Source of the DNA: Actinoplanes sp. M2I2
GTDB lineage: Bacteria; Actinomycetota; Actinomycetes; Mycobacteriales; Micromonosporaceae
Direction: 5' to 3'
Length of the DNA: 64,000 nt
Assembly (NCBI RefSeq): GCF_023544445.1
Contig: NZ_JALPVJ010000014.1
Span: 62,001-126,000 of the forward strand
The translations under genes were made by a program, and so were the position numbers. The notes beneath the pieces are model-generated. The model worked only from the letters and a program-made list of their open reading frames with translations. It ran no database searches and was not told the DNA's origin. Every line of letters starts with the position of its first letter. Position 1 is the stretch's first letter. Positions 54,459 through 62,925 of this stretch are shown in pieces.

Positions 54459-56249
54459 TCAGAACTGGTCTTCGGCCAGCCGGACGCTCGCGTACGAGCC
54501 GAACGACGCCGAGTTCCAGGTCTTGACCGGGGTGGCGAACCCGCCGTTCGGGTTGGCGGTCAGCGTGTGCAGGGCGAGGCTGCCGTCGGAGTAGCCGTAG
54601 AGCGCGGCAACGTCGTCGCGGCCGTCGCCGTTGAAGTCGCCCGCGGTGAACCGGGTGCGGTCCCACGAGCCCCACGACGACGTGCTCGACTTCCACGAGG
54701 CGAACGGGCTGGCGAAGCTGCCGTCCGGCTTGGCCGTGAACGTCAGCATCGCCAGGTCGCCCACGGCGTACAGATAGAACCCGGCCACGTCGCCCAGGCC
54801 GTCGCCGTTGAAGTCGCCCGCCACGATCGTCATCCGCTCCGTGTCGCCCCAGCCGGCCGCCGCCGACCAGCCGCGCGCCGGGGCGGGGAACCCGCCGCTC
54901 GGGTTGGCCGTCCAGCTGTACAGGACGACGCTGTTGTCGGTGTTCTTGTAGAACGAGCCGATGTCGGCGCGGCCGTCACCGTTGAAGTCGCCGCTGAAGA
55001 CCTTCATGCGGGCGATCTCACCCCAGTACGGCGTGGGCGGGTTCCGCCAGCTGGCGGCCGGGACGCCGAACCCGCCGTCGGCCCGGGCGGTCCAGGTGAA
55101 CAAGCCGATCGACTTGTCGGAGTAGTTGTAGAAACCGGCGATGTCGGTGCGCCCGTCGCCGTTGTAGTCGCCGCTGGTCAGCCGCAACCGGTCGTACGAA
55201 CCGAAGCCCGTGCTGGTCCACGAGCGCAGCGGCCCGGAGTAGGTGCCGTCGGCCCGGGCCAGGAACGTGTCGAGGCTCAGCATGCCGTTGGCCGCGCTGT
55301 TGAAGACCGCCTGGTCGACGATGGCGTCGCCGTTGAAGTCGCCCCGCAGCACCTTCATCTTCGCGGTGTTGTAGGCGCCGTCCGGGCTCTTGAAGCCGTT
55401 GCGGGCGGTCATCGCCCCGGTGGCCGCGGTGGTGAAGGTGAACGGGCCGACCGCGCCGGTCGAGTACGCGTAGACGAGCGTCGCGTCCTCGCGGTGATCC
55501 TGCGCCAGGCCGCCCGGCGCGATGCCGCGGATCCAGGCGGTGAGGTCGTCCACGCGGGTCTCGACGGCGTCCCGGCGGGTCTCGTCCGAGCCGATGCAGC
55601 CACCCTGGTACGACGCGTGATGCACGGCGGCCAGTTCGACGCCGCCGCCGGTCTCGCGCAGGGCCGGCCCGCCGGCGTCGCCCTTGCACAGGCCGGGCTG
55701 ACCCGGGCTGGTGCCGGCCACGTCGAAGCGGGCCTGGTCGACGGCGCCGACCGAGAACGTCGAGGCGTGCAGCCGTCCGGGCACCCAGGTGTCGGCGGTC
55801 CGGCCGTAGCCGGCCAGCCGGAGCACCTCGCCCGGCGCGGGCGCGGTGGTGGACAGCGCGACCGGCGTCAGCGTGGTGGGCCGGTCGAGCCGGACCAGCA
55901 CGACGCCGCGATCGGGATGCGGGACCAGGCGGGTGGCGGTGCGGACCTGGCCGCCCGAGCCGGCCAGGTCGCTGCGCCCGATGGTGACCGTGGTGGCGAC
56001 CGGAGGCCGCCCGGCCGCGGGCTGCCCGAAACAGGCCGAGTCGGTGATCACCCACTGTGGGTCGACGAGCGCGCCGGTGCACGCGCCACCGATCCCGGGT
56101 ACGCCGATCGCGAGATGCGCCACAAAGCCGTACGCCCCGTCGGCGACCTCCGTGCCGTCGACCACCCCGTAAGCGGGGACACTGCCGGCGAGGGCGCCGG
56201 TCAGCACGGTCGCGGCCAGGACGGCTCGCCCGAATAGCTTCTTACGCAA
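54459..56249 (-). CDS. Secreted trypsin-fold pseudoprotease with five FG-GAP/VCBS repeats
   Basis: 596 aa from a TTG at 56249, AGGAAGTGG upstream. Signal peptide to about residue 28. Residues 30-260 are a chymotrypsin-fold domain, but all three catalytic residues are gone: the TAAHC segment reads TDSAC (His to Ala72), the Asp before ALVRL is Gly (RGVVLVRL), and GDSGGP reads GDAGGP (Ala192 for Ser). Cys pairs of the fold remain. A C-terminal half carries five FG-GAP repeats with calcium-loop motifs D-x-N-G-D-G-x-x-D (for example GDYNGDGRTDIAGFY, GDFNGDGRADIGSFY). It is an extracellular binding protein, not a protease. Confidence 0.9.
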   Translation of the reverse strand: MRKKLFGRAVLAATVLTGALAGSVPAYGVVDGTEVADGAYGFVAHLAIGVPGIGGACTGALVDPQWVITDSACFGQPAAGRPPVATTVTIGRSDLAGSGGQVRTATRLVPHPDRGVVLVRLDRPTTLTPVALSTTAPAPGEVLRLAGYGRTADTWVPGRLHASTFSVGAVDQARFDVAGTSPGQPGLCKGDAGGPALRETGGGVELAAVHHASYQGGCIGSDETRRDAVETRVDDLTAWIRGIAPGGLAQDHREDATLVYAYSTGAVGPFTFTTAATGAMTARNGFKSPDGAYNTAKMKVLRGDFNGDAIVDQAVFNSAANGMLSLDTFLARADGTYSGPLRSWTSTGFGSYDRLRLTSGDYNGDGRTDIAGFYNYSDKSIGLFTWTARADGGFGVPAASWRNPPTPYWGEIARMKVFSGDFNGDGRADIGSFYKNTDNSVVLYSWTANPSGGFPAPARGWSAAAGWGDTERMTIVAGDFNGDGLGDVAGFYLYAVGDLAMLTFTAKPDGSFASPFASWKSSTSSWGSWDRTRFTAGDFNGDGRDDVAALYGYSDGSLALHTLTANPNGGFATPVKTWNSASFGSYASVRLAEDQF

Positions 56250-56281
56250 GCGTGACCACTTCCTAACAAGACTGTGGATGA

Positions 56282-56315
56282 GCGGGAAACCGCCGCATCA
56301 TATGGCGGTTCCCGC
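56282..56315 (-). terminator. Terminator hairpin after the FAD monooxygenase gene
   Basis: GCGGGAAACCGCC pairs with GGCGGTTCCCGC with one bulged A around a 9-nt loop. It lies 86 bp past the monooxygenase stop and before the pseudoprotease start, in a 151-bp gap. Confidence 0.55.
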
Positions 56316-56400
56316 GCAGCCACAGCCCCGTCGGCGGTCCGGCCCGCGACCATGCCCGTCGATGCCTGATCCTGAGCGCCGATCGAGGAACGACGATGCG

Positions 56401-57738
56401 CTATCTCACGCCCGGCACGGCGCTGTTCGCGATCTCGGCGAGTTCGTCGCGGGTCGGGCCCGGGTGCGCCGCCGGCCGCCACCCTCCGGCGAAGATGGCT
56501 CGCGCCCGGGGTTCCACCTCGTCGAGGATCGCGGGCAAGGCGGCCATGGCCAGGTACGGACCGACGACGCGCCACAGGGACGGGTCGGCCTCGGCCGCCT
56601 CCATGATCAGGTCGCTGGGCAGGCGCCGCGTCACGTCGACGTCCCCACCGGCCCAGCGGCGCAGCAGGTCGGCGTCCCAGTGGACGTGATCGTCGTACCA
56701 GGGCCGGACCTGGGCCGTGCACCAGTCGTCGAAGGCGAGCGCCACCGCGGCGGGGTCGCCGGGACATCCGTCGAGCAACGACAGCAGGGCGACCGCCTGC
56801 CCCAGCGCGATCGCGATACCGCGGCCGGCCGACGGGTTGGTCGTGCCCACCGCGTCCCCGACGTGCAGGAGTCCCGGCAGTCCGACCCGGCCCCGCGCGT
56901 CGAGCTGGCCCCGGTAGGTGTTGTGGAGCCGGCCGCCGGGCAGCACCGGGGTGATCGGTGAGCTGCGGTCGGGCGTCACCCAGGCGGCCAGCGCGGGCAC
57001 GGCGAGAGCGGCCGCCTCGAAGGCCTCGGGGAAGCGGAGCACGGCCAGCCGCCGGTCGTCCGACGGCCGGATGATCAGCACCGAGAACGTCCGGTTGTCG
57101 TGCGGGAACACGGCGACGAGATAGCCGGACAGCGTCTGGATGAGCCCGACCGGTGCGTTCATCGGCCCCCACTCGGCCCCCGGCCGCAGGACGAACTGCT
57201 GGGACACGTACGAGAGACCGCAGTCGCCGCCCTCGGCCGGCGCCCGCAGATCGGCGGCGAACCGGGCCGACCGGCCCGACGCGTTGATCACCAGTTCGGC
57301 CGTCAGCTCGCGCCCGTCCACGACCAGGCCCGTGGCCCGCTCGCCGGCGCGCGCCACGTCGTCGACGTGCCCCCGGGCCAGCGTGACGCCGGGCTCGCGC
57401 TCGGCGAAGTCTCGCAGCACCCGGTCGAAGACCGCCCGGCGGCAGCGCAGCCCCGCCCCTCGCCCGGGCGCGGCGTCGCTGCCCGGGAACGAGATCTGCT
57501 CCACCCCGGCCCTGGTCAGCGCGTCCAGCATCTCGGGCATCTCGGCGGCCAGCGCCGCGCCGATCTGCGGCCGGAAGGCGTGCGGGTGGTGGAATTGCAT
57601 CACGCCGCGGCGCGGCCAGCTGCCGTCACCCGCGGGCCCGCCGTCGCGGTCGACAACGGTCACCCGGTGCCCGCGACGGGCGAGCGCAACAGCGGTGAAC
57701 AGCCCGGTCGGCCCGGCTCCGGCAACAGCGACATCCAT
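56401..57738 (-). CDS. FAD-dependent monooxygenase/oxidoreductase
   Basis: 445 aa from ATG 57738 (MDVAVAGAGPTGLFTAVALA). PHBH-like FAD motif GAGPTG at the start, a GRSARF motif after the second nucleotide strand (LVINASGRSARF), and the third FAD motif HVGDAVGTTNPSAGRGIA typical of this class. It resembles squalene-epoxidase or aromatic hydroxylase relatives; no dedicated substrate partner is next to it. Upstream is the STAS gene on the same strand after a 68-bp gap. Substrate unknown. Confidence 0.88.
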   Translation of the reverse strand: MDVAVAGAGPTGLFTAVALARRGHRVTVVDRDGGPAGDGSWPRRGVMQFHHPHAFRPQIGAALAAEMPEMLDALTRAGVEQISFPGSDAAPGRGAGLRCRRAVFDRVLRDFAEREPGVTLARGHVDDVARAGERATGLVVDGRELTAELVINASGRSARFAADLRAPAEGGDCGLSYVSQQFVLRPGAEWGPMNAPVGLIQTLSGYLVAVFPHDNRTFSVLIIRPSDDRRLAVLRFPEAFEAAALAVPALAAWVTPDRSSPITPVLPGGRLHNTYRGQLDARGRVGLPGLLHVGDAVGTTNPSAGRGIAIALGQAVALLSLLDGCPGDPAAVALAFDDWCTAQVRPWYDDHVHWDADLLRRWAGGDVDVTRRLPSDLIMEAAEADPSLWRVVGPYLAMAALPAILDEVEPRARAIFAGGWRPAAHPGPTRDELAEIANSAVPGVR

Positions 57739-57806
57739 GACGCGAGCCTAGGCTCGCGGGGCGGTCACGCCCCCGCCATCGTCGGCAAGCCGACCGGCCG
57801 GGCCGC

Positions 57807-58160
57807 TCAGTCCTCGCGGCACAGTCGTTGCGGCGGCACGCCGGCCAGGCTCAGCCGGACGGCCAGCTCGGGCTTCGGGTTCGTCAGGAAGACCGCCACC
57901 TGGTGGTCGTCGCCGAGGAAGCAGGCCGCGGCCAGGGTGCCCACGTTGATCGGGTCGAGGGTGACGACCTCGGTCAGGTCGACGACGAGCCGCAACGGCC
58001 GGACCCGCCGCACCGTGCGCACGAGAAGCTGGCGGAGCTCGACCGCACACTCAGGACCGACGACGCCCCGGAGCAGGACGATCACGCTACCGTCGTCCGC
58101 CGTCCGGACCTCGACGTTTCCGGCTCCCGCGGAGCCGGTCGTCACCGGCTGTTCACCCAC
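57807..58160 (-). CDS. STAS-domain protein (anti-sigma-factor antagonist-like)
   Basis: 117 aa using GTG 58160; the frame is open to 58190. STAS fold: VIVLLRGVVGPECAVELRQLL, LRLVVDLTEVVTLDPINVGTLAAA, then a VAVFLTNPKPELAVRLSLAGV strand-helix. In anti-anti-sigma factors the segment VVDLTxVxxLDSSG carries the phosphorylated Ser; here it is DPINVG, so the Ser is missing and the classical switch is not available. It may bind a sigma/anti-sigma system or another partner constitutively. No anti-sigma kinase is adjacent. Confidence 0.75.
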   Translation of the reverse strand: MGEQPVTTGSAGAGNVEVRTADDGSVIVLLRGVVGPECAVELRQLLVRTVRRVRPLRLVVDLTEVVTLDPINVGTLAAACFLGDDHQVAVFLTNPKPELAVRLSLAGVPPQRLCRED

Positions 58161-58256
58161 GCGCTCACCATAGGAGCAACACCGTGCCACCGGCCATCCA
58201 TCTCGGGGCTGGTGCGCCGATCCGGTCGGCTCGAGGGGACGCGCAAGGGCCGACGT

Positions 58257-59096
58257 TCAGAGAGCCCAGCGGTCGATGAGGGCCTCGTGGGCCTCCAGAT
58301 GTCGCTGGGTGCGCTGCGGGTCGGTGCCGGCGATCGCGTCGAGGAGGCTGATCGCCAGCACCACCACGGCGGCGTGCGAATCGAAGACCAGCCCGGTGCC
58401 GACCGGCGCCACCAGCAGGACGTCGGCGTCGTCGGCGAACGGCACCAGCTGGCTGTCGGCCACGACGACCGTGGCCAGGCCGAGCTGCCGGGCCAGCCGG
58501 ATCGCGGCGACCGTGCCGGCCGGGTACCGCGGCATCGCGAAGACGAGAACAGCGCCGGCTCCCTGATGATGCAACTGCAGGACGGCGTCGTCGAGACAGC
58601 TCGCGTCGGTGTGCACCGACGTCGACGGGATGACCCGGCGGGCGAAGTAGCCGAAGTACTGCGCCAGCGCCGCCGAGGCCCGTAGACCGATCACACCCAG
58701 CGGCGACGTGCCGGCCAGGAGGCGTACGGCGGCCGCCATCCGGTCGCCGTCGAGCTCGCGGCTCAGGCCGGACAGGTTCGCGACCTCCTGGTGCAGCGGG
58801 CTGCGCCTGTCCAGGGTGAGATCGCCGGACTGGCCCGCGAGCACAGCCTCCCGCAGGGCGGCACGGAACTCGGGGTAGCCGGCAAACCCCAGCGCGGTGG
58901 CCAGCCGGGTGACGGTCGGCTGGCTGACGCCGGCCCGTTCCGCGATCTCGATCGTCGACAGGAACGCCACCTCGGGGAACAGGCCGAGCATGCGCTGGAC
59001 GATCTGACGCTGGCTGGGCGAGAGCCGGCGTTGCTGCGCCAGCCCCAGCAGCCAGTCCTCCGCGCGACCGGTGTCCAGCCGCTTCTCGGAAGTCAT
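58257..59096 (-). CDS. MurR/RpiR-family transcriptional regulator
   Basis: 279 aa. HTH_6 domain (about 20-95): VQRMLGLFPEVAFLSTIEIA, GVSQPTVTRLATALGFAGYPEF, then a SIS domain (about 125-270) with LGVIGLRASAALAQYFGYF, AMPRYPAGTVAAIRLARQLG, VVVADSQ and TGLVFDSHAAVVVLAIS. SIS domains bind phosphosugars or related amino compounds. It diverges from the OCD-lyase operon. Its start codon lies in a 17-nt tandem duplication. The frame from 59096 is the only one with a good start in reach. Confidence 0.88.
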   Translation of the reverse strand: MTSEKRLDTGRAEDWLLGLAQQRRLSPSQRQIVQRMLGLFPEVAFLSTIEIAERAGVSQPTVTRLATALGFAGYPEFRAALREAVLAGQSGDLTLDRRSPLHQEVANLSGLSRELDGDRMAAAVRLLAGTSPLGVIGLRASAALAQYFGYFARRVIPSTSVHTDASCLDDAVLQLHHQGAGAVLVFAMPRYPAGTVAAIRLARQLGLATVVVADSQLVPFADDADVLLVAPVGTGLVFDSHAAVVVLAISLLDAIAGTDPQRTQRHLEAHEALIDRWAL

Positions 59097-59117
59097 CGCG
59101 TCTCGGAAGTCATCGCG
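59084..59117 (-). repeat. 17-nt duplication of the RpiR start region
   Basis: TCTCGGAAGTCATCGCG is present twice without a gap (59084-59100 and 59101-59117). Each copy holds a minus-strand start codon. The outer ATG opens a 6-codon frame (MTSETR then stop) whose TGA overlaps the real regulator ATG as ATGA. Confidence 0.85.
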
Positions 59118-59188
59118 TCCCGGAATTCACAGCACCGCCCACAGGGAACCTGAATACTCTCAAACACATAGGCTATAGGGTGCATGAC

Positions 59189-60199
59189 ATGATTCAGGAG
59201 ATCTGGCTCCGGTTTCTCAACGGCGCCGACATCGACGGCCTGAGCCTGAGCGCGGCCGACGTGATCGGCGCGGTGGAGGACGTCGTGGCCGCGCACGGCC
59301 GGGGCGAGACGGTGTTCGAACCCCGTACGCACCTGGTCCCCCGCGGCGGCGCCGGTCACTTCAACGTGCTGCGCGGGCACGTCGACACGCTGGGCGAGCG
59401 CGGTCTGAGCGGCGTCAAGGTGGTCGGCGATTTCGTGCCGAACTACCAGCAGGGCCTGCCCAGCGAGCTCGCGCTGATGACGGTTTTCGACCCCACCAAC
59501 GGGGTTCCCCTGGCGATCATGGACGCCACGCTGATCACCGAGGTCCGCACCGGCGCGATGACCGCCGTCGGCGCCAAGCACCTGGCCCGGGCCGACTCGA
59601 AGATCCTGGGGCACGTCGGCGCGCGCGGCACGGCGTTCGCCAACGTCACCATGCTGGACAGCCTGTTCCCGCTCGAGGAGATCCGGGTGACCAGCCGCCG
59701 CCCCGAGTCCCGCGAGGCCTTCGCGGCGCGGCTGCGGGAGGTCACCGGCACCCCCGTGCGGGCCGTCGCGACCGCCGACGAGGCCTTCGACGGCGCCGAC
59801 ATCCTCGTCGAGGCCTCCCGGCTGGAGGAGCCCACTCCCCTGCTGCGGACGGCGGCCGTGAAGCCGGGCGCGTTCGTCGTCCCCTACGGCACGATCAGCG
59901 CCGTGGAGATCGACCTGCTCGACGTGATGGACAAGGTGGTCGTCGACGACTGGCGCGAGTCCCGGGCGGGCCGGTTCGGCAGCCTGCGGGCGCACGTCGA
60001 CACCGGCCGGTTGAGCGAGGACACCCTGTACGCCCAGATCGGCGACATCGTCACCGGGCGCAAGCCGGGCCGCGAGCGCGACGACGAGCGCATCCTGTTC
60101 TGGCACCGTGGCCTGTCGATCCTCGACGTCGCCCTGGCCCACCTGATCCTGACCCGCGCCGAGGCCGCCGACGTGGGCACGATGCTGCGCTACCGATGA
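59189..60199 (+). CDS. Ornithine cyclodeaminase/mu-crystallin-family oxidoreductase
   Basis: 336 aa from ATG 59189, AGGG 8 nt upstream; GTG 59180 would add three residues. OCD/mu-crystallin fold: GGAGHFNVLRGHVDT, GVKVVGDFVPNYQQG, MTVFDPTNGVPLAIMDATLITEVRTGAMTAVGAKHL (family motif), a Rossmann segment GHVGARGTAFANVTML in place of GTGAQ, and VVVDDWRESRAGR. OCDs cyclise ornithine with NAD; mu-crystallins reduce ketimines. The NAD loop is altered, so the substrate is open. Its end overlaps the lyase-like gene by 4 bp (ATGA), so the two are made together. Confidence 0.85.
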   Translation: MIQEIWLRFLNGADIDGLSLSAADVIGAVEDVVAAHGRGETVFEPRTHLVPRGGAGHFNVLRGHVDTLGERGLSGVKVVGDFVPNYQQGLPSELALMTVFDPTNGVPLAIMDATLITEVRTGAMTAVGAKHLARADSKILGHVGARGTAFANVTMLDSLFPLEEIRVTSRRPESREAFAARLREVTGTPVRAVATADEAFDGADILVEASRLEEPTPLLRTAAVKPGAFVVPYGTISAVEIDLLDVMDKVVVDDWRESRAGRFGSLRAHVDTGRLSEDTLYAQIGDIVTGRKPGRERDDERILFWHRGLSILDVALAHLILTRAEAADVGTMLRYR

Positions 60200-61680
60200 C
60201 CGCTCCCGATCAGATGCGACCGACCCCTCCCGTACGGGTGATCAGGCGACCGGAGGATCTCGACCGCACGGTCCTCGCCGGCGTCGCGCGCGGGGCCGTC
60301 CGGGTCGAGCTCGCCGCCGAGCTGACCGCTGCTCTCAGCCGGAGCCGCCGGGCCACGCTGGCCGACCTCACCGGCCGGACCGTGTACGGGGTCAACACCG
60401 GCCTCGGGGCGATGTCGGGCCTGCGGCTGGACGACGCCGCCCAGAGCCACCACCAGGACAACCTCATGCTCGGCCGGGCGGTCGGATCGGCCCCGTGGCT
60501 CCGCCGCGACCAGGCCCGCGCCCTGCTCGCGGCGCGCCTGCGCACCTTGCTGCACCCGGCCGCCGGCGTCTCCGCCGAGCTGTGCGGCTTCCTGGCCGAC
60601 CTGCTCCGGACCGACCTCGTCCCGGCGATCCCGGCCCGGGGCAGCGGCGCGGCCGGCGAGATCATCCCGCTCGCCCACGCCGGCGCCGTGCTGCTCGGCG
60701 GCGGCCAGGTGCTGGACGAGGCCGGGGCCGCGGCCGACGCCGAGCCGGCGCTGGCCAAGGCCGGTCTGACCGCACGGTCGTTCGGGCCCAAGGAGGGCAT
60801 CGCGTTCCTGGAGGGTGTTCCGGGCCTGACCGGGCTGGCCGTGCTGGCCGGCGTGGCCACCCGCGACCTGCTGGGCCAGGTCGTCACCGGGACCGCCGCC
60901 GCACACACCGCGATCCGGGCCAGCCCCGATCCCCTGCACCCGGCGCTGGCCGACAGCGACGAGCTGGCCACCGTGCTGGCCGGCCTGCGAGCGCTGCGCG
61001 GCGACGGCGCCGCCGGGGCCCTGCAGGCGCCTGTCTCGTTCCGCGTCACCGCGCCGGCGCTGGCCGTGGCCGGGCGGGCCGTCGCCGCCCTGGACGCCGC
61101 CGCCGACCGCGCCCTGAGCGCGGTGACCGACTCCCCGGCCCACCTGGACGGCGAGTTCGTCGGCACGTTCGGCTTCGCCGGCACCGACCTGACGGCGGCC
61201 CTCGGCACGCTCACCGCGGCCCTGGTCCACCTGGCCGACCTGGGCGCGGCCCGCCTGCACCGCCTGCTCGACCCGCGGGTCACCGGGCTGGCCCCGCAGC
61301 TCTCCCCCGCCCCCGGCCTGCACGCCGGCCTGGCCGCCGTCCACAAACGCGCCGCCGCGGTCACCCACCGCCTGCGCCGGTTCGCGGCCCCGGCCCTGAC
61401 CGGCGCGATCGAGACCTCGCTGGGCCAGGAGGACGTGCAGAGCTTCGGCTTCGAGGCGGCCGAGTGCCTGGACGAGGCGCTGAACGGCCTGCGCGAGGTC
61501 CTCGCGTGCGAACTGCTGGCGGTGATCCAGGCCCAGCGCCTCGGCGCCCCGCGGAGCCCCGGGCTCGACGCCCTCGACGCCGCGCTGCCGGCGGGCACCG
61601 CCGACCGCCCGTTCGGCCGCGACCTGGACACGATCATCGAGCTGCTGGCCGGCGGCGGGCTGACGGGCCGGGCCGGCTGA
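60196..61680 (+). CDS. Histidine/aromatic ammonia-lyase homologue lacking the MIO serine
   Basis: 494 aa from ATG 60196. HAL/PAL fold: YGVNTGLGAMSG (Tyr base loop), then the region IPARGSGAAGEIIPLAHAG at about 145-163, and FGPKEGIAFLEGVPG, LQAPVSFR and LGQEDVQSFG. In HAL/PAL the loop is G-S-V-G-A-S-G-D-L and the Ala-Ser-Gly triad cyclises to the MIO prosthetic group. Here the triad reads A152-A153-G154, one residue shorter, so normal MIO cannot form. The enzyme is therefore either inactive or uses different chemistry. It forms an operon with the OCD-like gene and is next to an RpiR regulator. Confidence 0.85.
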   Translation: MTAPDQMRPTPPVRVIRRPEDLDRTVLAGVARGAVRVELAAELTAALSRSRRATLADLTGRTVYGVNTGLGAMSGLRLDDAAQSHHQDNLMLGRAVGSAPWLRRDQARALLAARLRTLLHPAAGVSAELCGFLADLLRTDLVPAIPARGSGAAGEIIPLAHAGAVLLGGGQVLDEAGAAADAEPALAKAGLTARSFGPKEGIAFLEGVPGLTGLAVLAGVATRDLLGQVVTGTAAAHTAIRASPDPLHPALADSDELATVLAGLRALRGDGAAGALQAPVSFRVTAPALAVAGRAVAALDAAADRALSAVTDSPAHLDGEFVGTFGFAGTDLTAALGTLTAALVHLADLGAARLHRLLDPRVTGLAPQLSPAPGLHAGLAAVHKRAAAVTHRLRRFAAPALTGAIETSLGQEDVQSFGFEAAECLDEALNGLREVLACELLAVIQAQRLGAPRSPGLDALDAALPAGTADRPFGRDLDTIIELLAGGGLTGRAG

Positions 61681-61694
61681 CGGGCCGCCGCAGG

Positions 61695-62678
61695 CTAGCG
61701 GGCGGGGCTGGTCGAGCCGCGCACCACCAGCTCGGGGCGGAACAGCGGCGCCGCGCCGGGTGAGTCGAGCTGGCCGACGGCCGCGGCCACGATCGCGTCC
61801 TCGTCCCAGGCCATCGTGGTGAGACCCGGCTCGACCAGGACAGCGAGCTGATGGTCGTCGTAGCCGATCACCGAGAGGTCGTCGGGCAGGGTCAGTCCGG
61901 CGTCGCGGGCGGCCCGGTAGACGGCGAAGGCCAGCGAATCGCTGAGGCAGAACACCCCGGTCGGCCTTTCCGGGCCCCGCAGCAGCGACGACGCCACCTC
62001 GACGGCCTCGGCGGTGGCGGCCGGCGCGGCGATCGCGACCAGCTCGATGCCCAGCGACTCGGCGATCGAGGTCGCGAGCAGCTGGGCCGGCCGCCCGGGC
62101 GTCGAGGGCAGCGCGGGCGCGAGCAGGCCGACGCGGCGATGGCCCAGCCCGGCCAGATGGGCGAACGCGGTGTGAACCCCGTACTCGTTGTCGAAGAGCA
62201 CACTGCTGGAGCCGGGCCGGCTCACCAGCGCGTCGCCGATCGACACGACCGCGACCGAGGGGTCGAGCAGGCGCCAGTAATCGGCCGTGGGATCGACCGG
62301 CGAGACGAGCGCGCCGTCGACACGCTGCGCGGCGAACTGCTCCACGATGCGGCGTTCGAGCGAAGGGTCGGCATCGGCGTCGGCGATCGTCGCGAACCTC
62401 CCCTGCCCGCGCAGAGCCCGGGTGAGCAGCACCGAGAAGTCCTGCTGCCAGAGATCGCGCAACGAGCCGGAGACCCCGACCCAGCCCGTACGCCCGCTGG
62501 CCAGCGCCCGGGCGATCGGGTCGACCGTGTAGCCCAGCTCGTCGGCGAGCTCACGGACCCGCTGGATCGTGGCCGGCGAGCCGCGCAGGCCGCGCAACGC
62601 GTAGGAGGTCGCGGCGAGCGACAGCCCGGCCGCGGAGGCCAGGTCCTGCAGCGTCCGTCGCCCCTGCTGCCTCGACAC
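61695..62678 (-). CDS. LacI-family transcriptional regulator, second copy
   Basis: 327 aa from ATG 62678. Helix-turn-helix TLQDLASAAGLSLAATSYAL, hinge VDPIARALASGR, and periplasmic-binding fold with DLSVIGYDDHQ near the end. It diverges from the amidohydrolase operon. The intervening DNA has two GAAGCGCTTC operators (62847-62883), the classical LacI-family sequence, so this regulator very likely controls that operon. It converges on the lyase-like gene, 14 bp apart. Confidence 0.92.
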   Translation of the reverse strand: MSRQQGRRTLQDLASAAGLSLAATSYALRGLRGSPATIQRVRELADELGYTVDPIARALASGRTGWVGVSGSLRDLWQQDFSVLLTRALRGQGRFATIADADADPSLERRIVEQFAAQRVDGALVSPVDPTADYWRLLDPSVAVVSIGDALVSRPGSSSVLFDNEYGVHTAFAHLAGLGHRRVGLLAPALPSTPGRPAQLLATSIAESLGIELVAIAAPAATAEAVEVASSLLRGPERPTGVFCLSDSLAFAVYRAARDAGLTLPDDLSVIGYDDHQLAVLVEPGLTTMAWDEDAIVAAAVGQLDSPGAAPLFRPELVVRGSTSPAR

Positions 62679-62846
62679 CGGCCGACAGTAACACCGCCCG
62701 GCCTCCCCCTACCCCTCCTCGCCTGCCACCCACCCGGGGTTTGCGGCGACCTTCCTTCTTGGCAAGCCGGAGCACCCGAGTTGTCCACAGGCGGCCGCGC
62801 TCCTGCTTCGTCCCGGTGCCCGGGAACACATTGCGAGAACTAGAGG

Positions 62847-62883
62847 GAAGCGCTTCACTTATCCCCAGAGTGAAGCGCTTCAC
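62847..62883. promoter_or_regulatory. Twin LacI-type operators
   Basis: GAAGCGCTTC occurs at 62847-62856 and again within the 14-bp perfect palindrome GTGAAGCGCTTCAC at 62870-62883; centres are 25 bp apart. They lie 43 bp upstream of the amidohydrolase start, between it and the divergent lacI gene. The rest of the 247-bp gap shows no gene. Confidence 0.8.
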
Positions 62884-62925
62884 CCGGATGCGCGCCGCAC
62901 GTGAAACCGTCTGCCAGGAGGGCCC

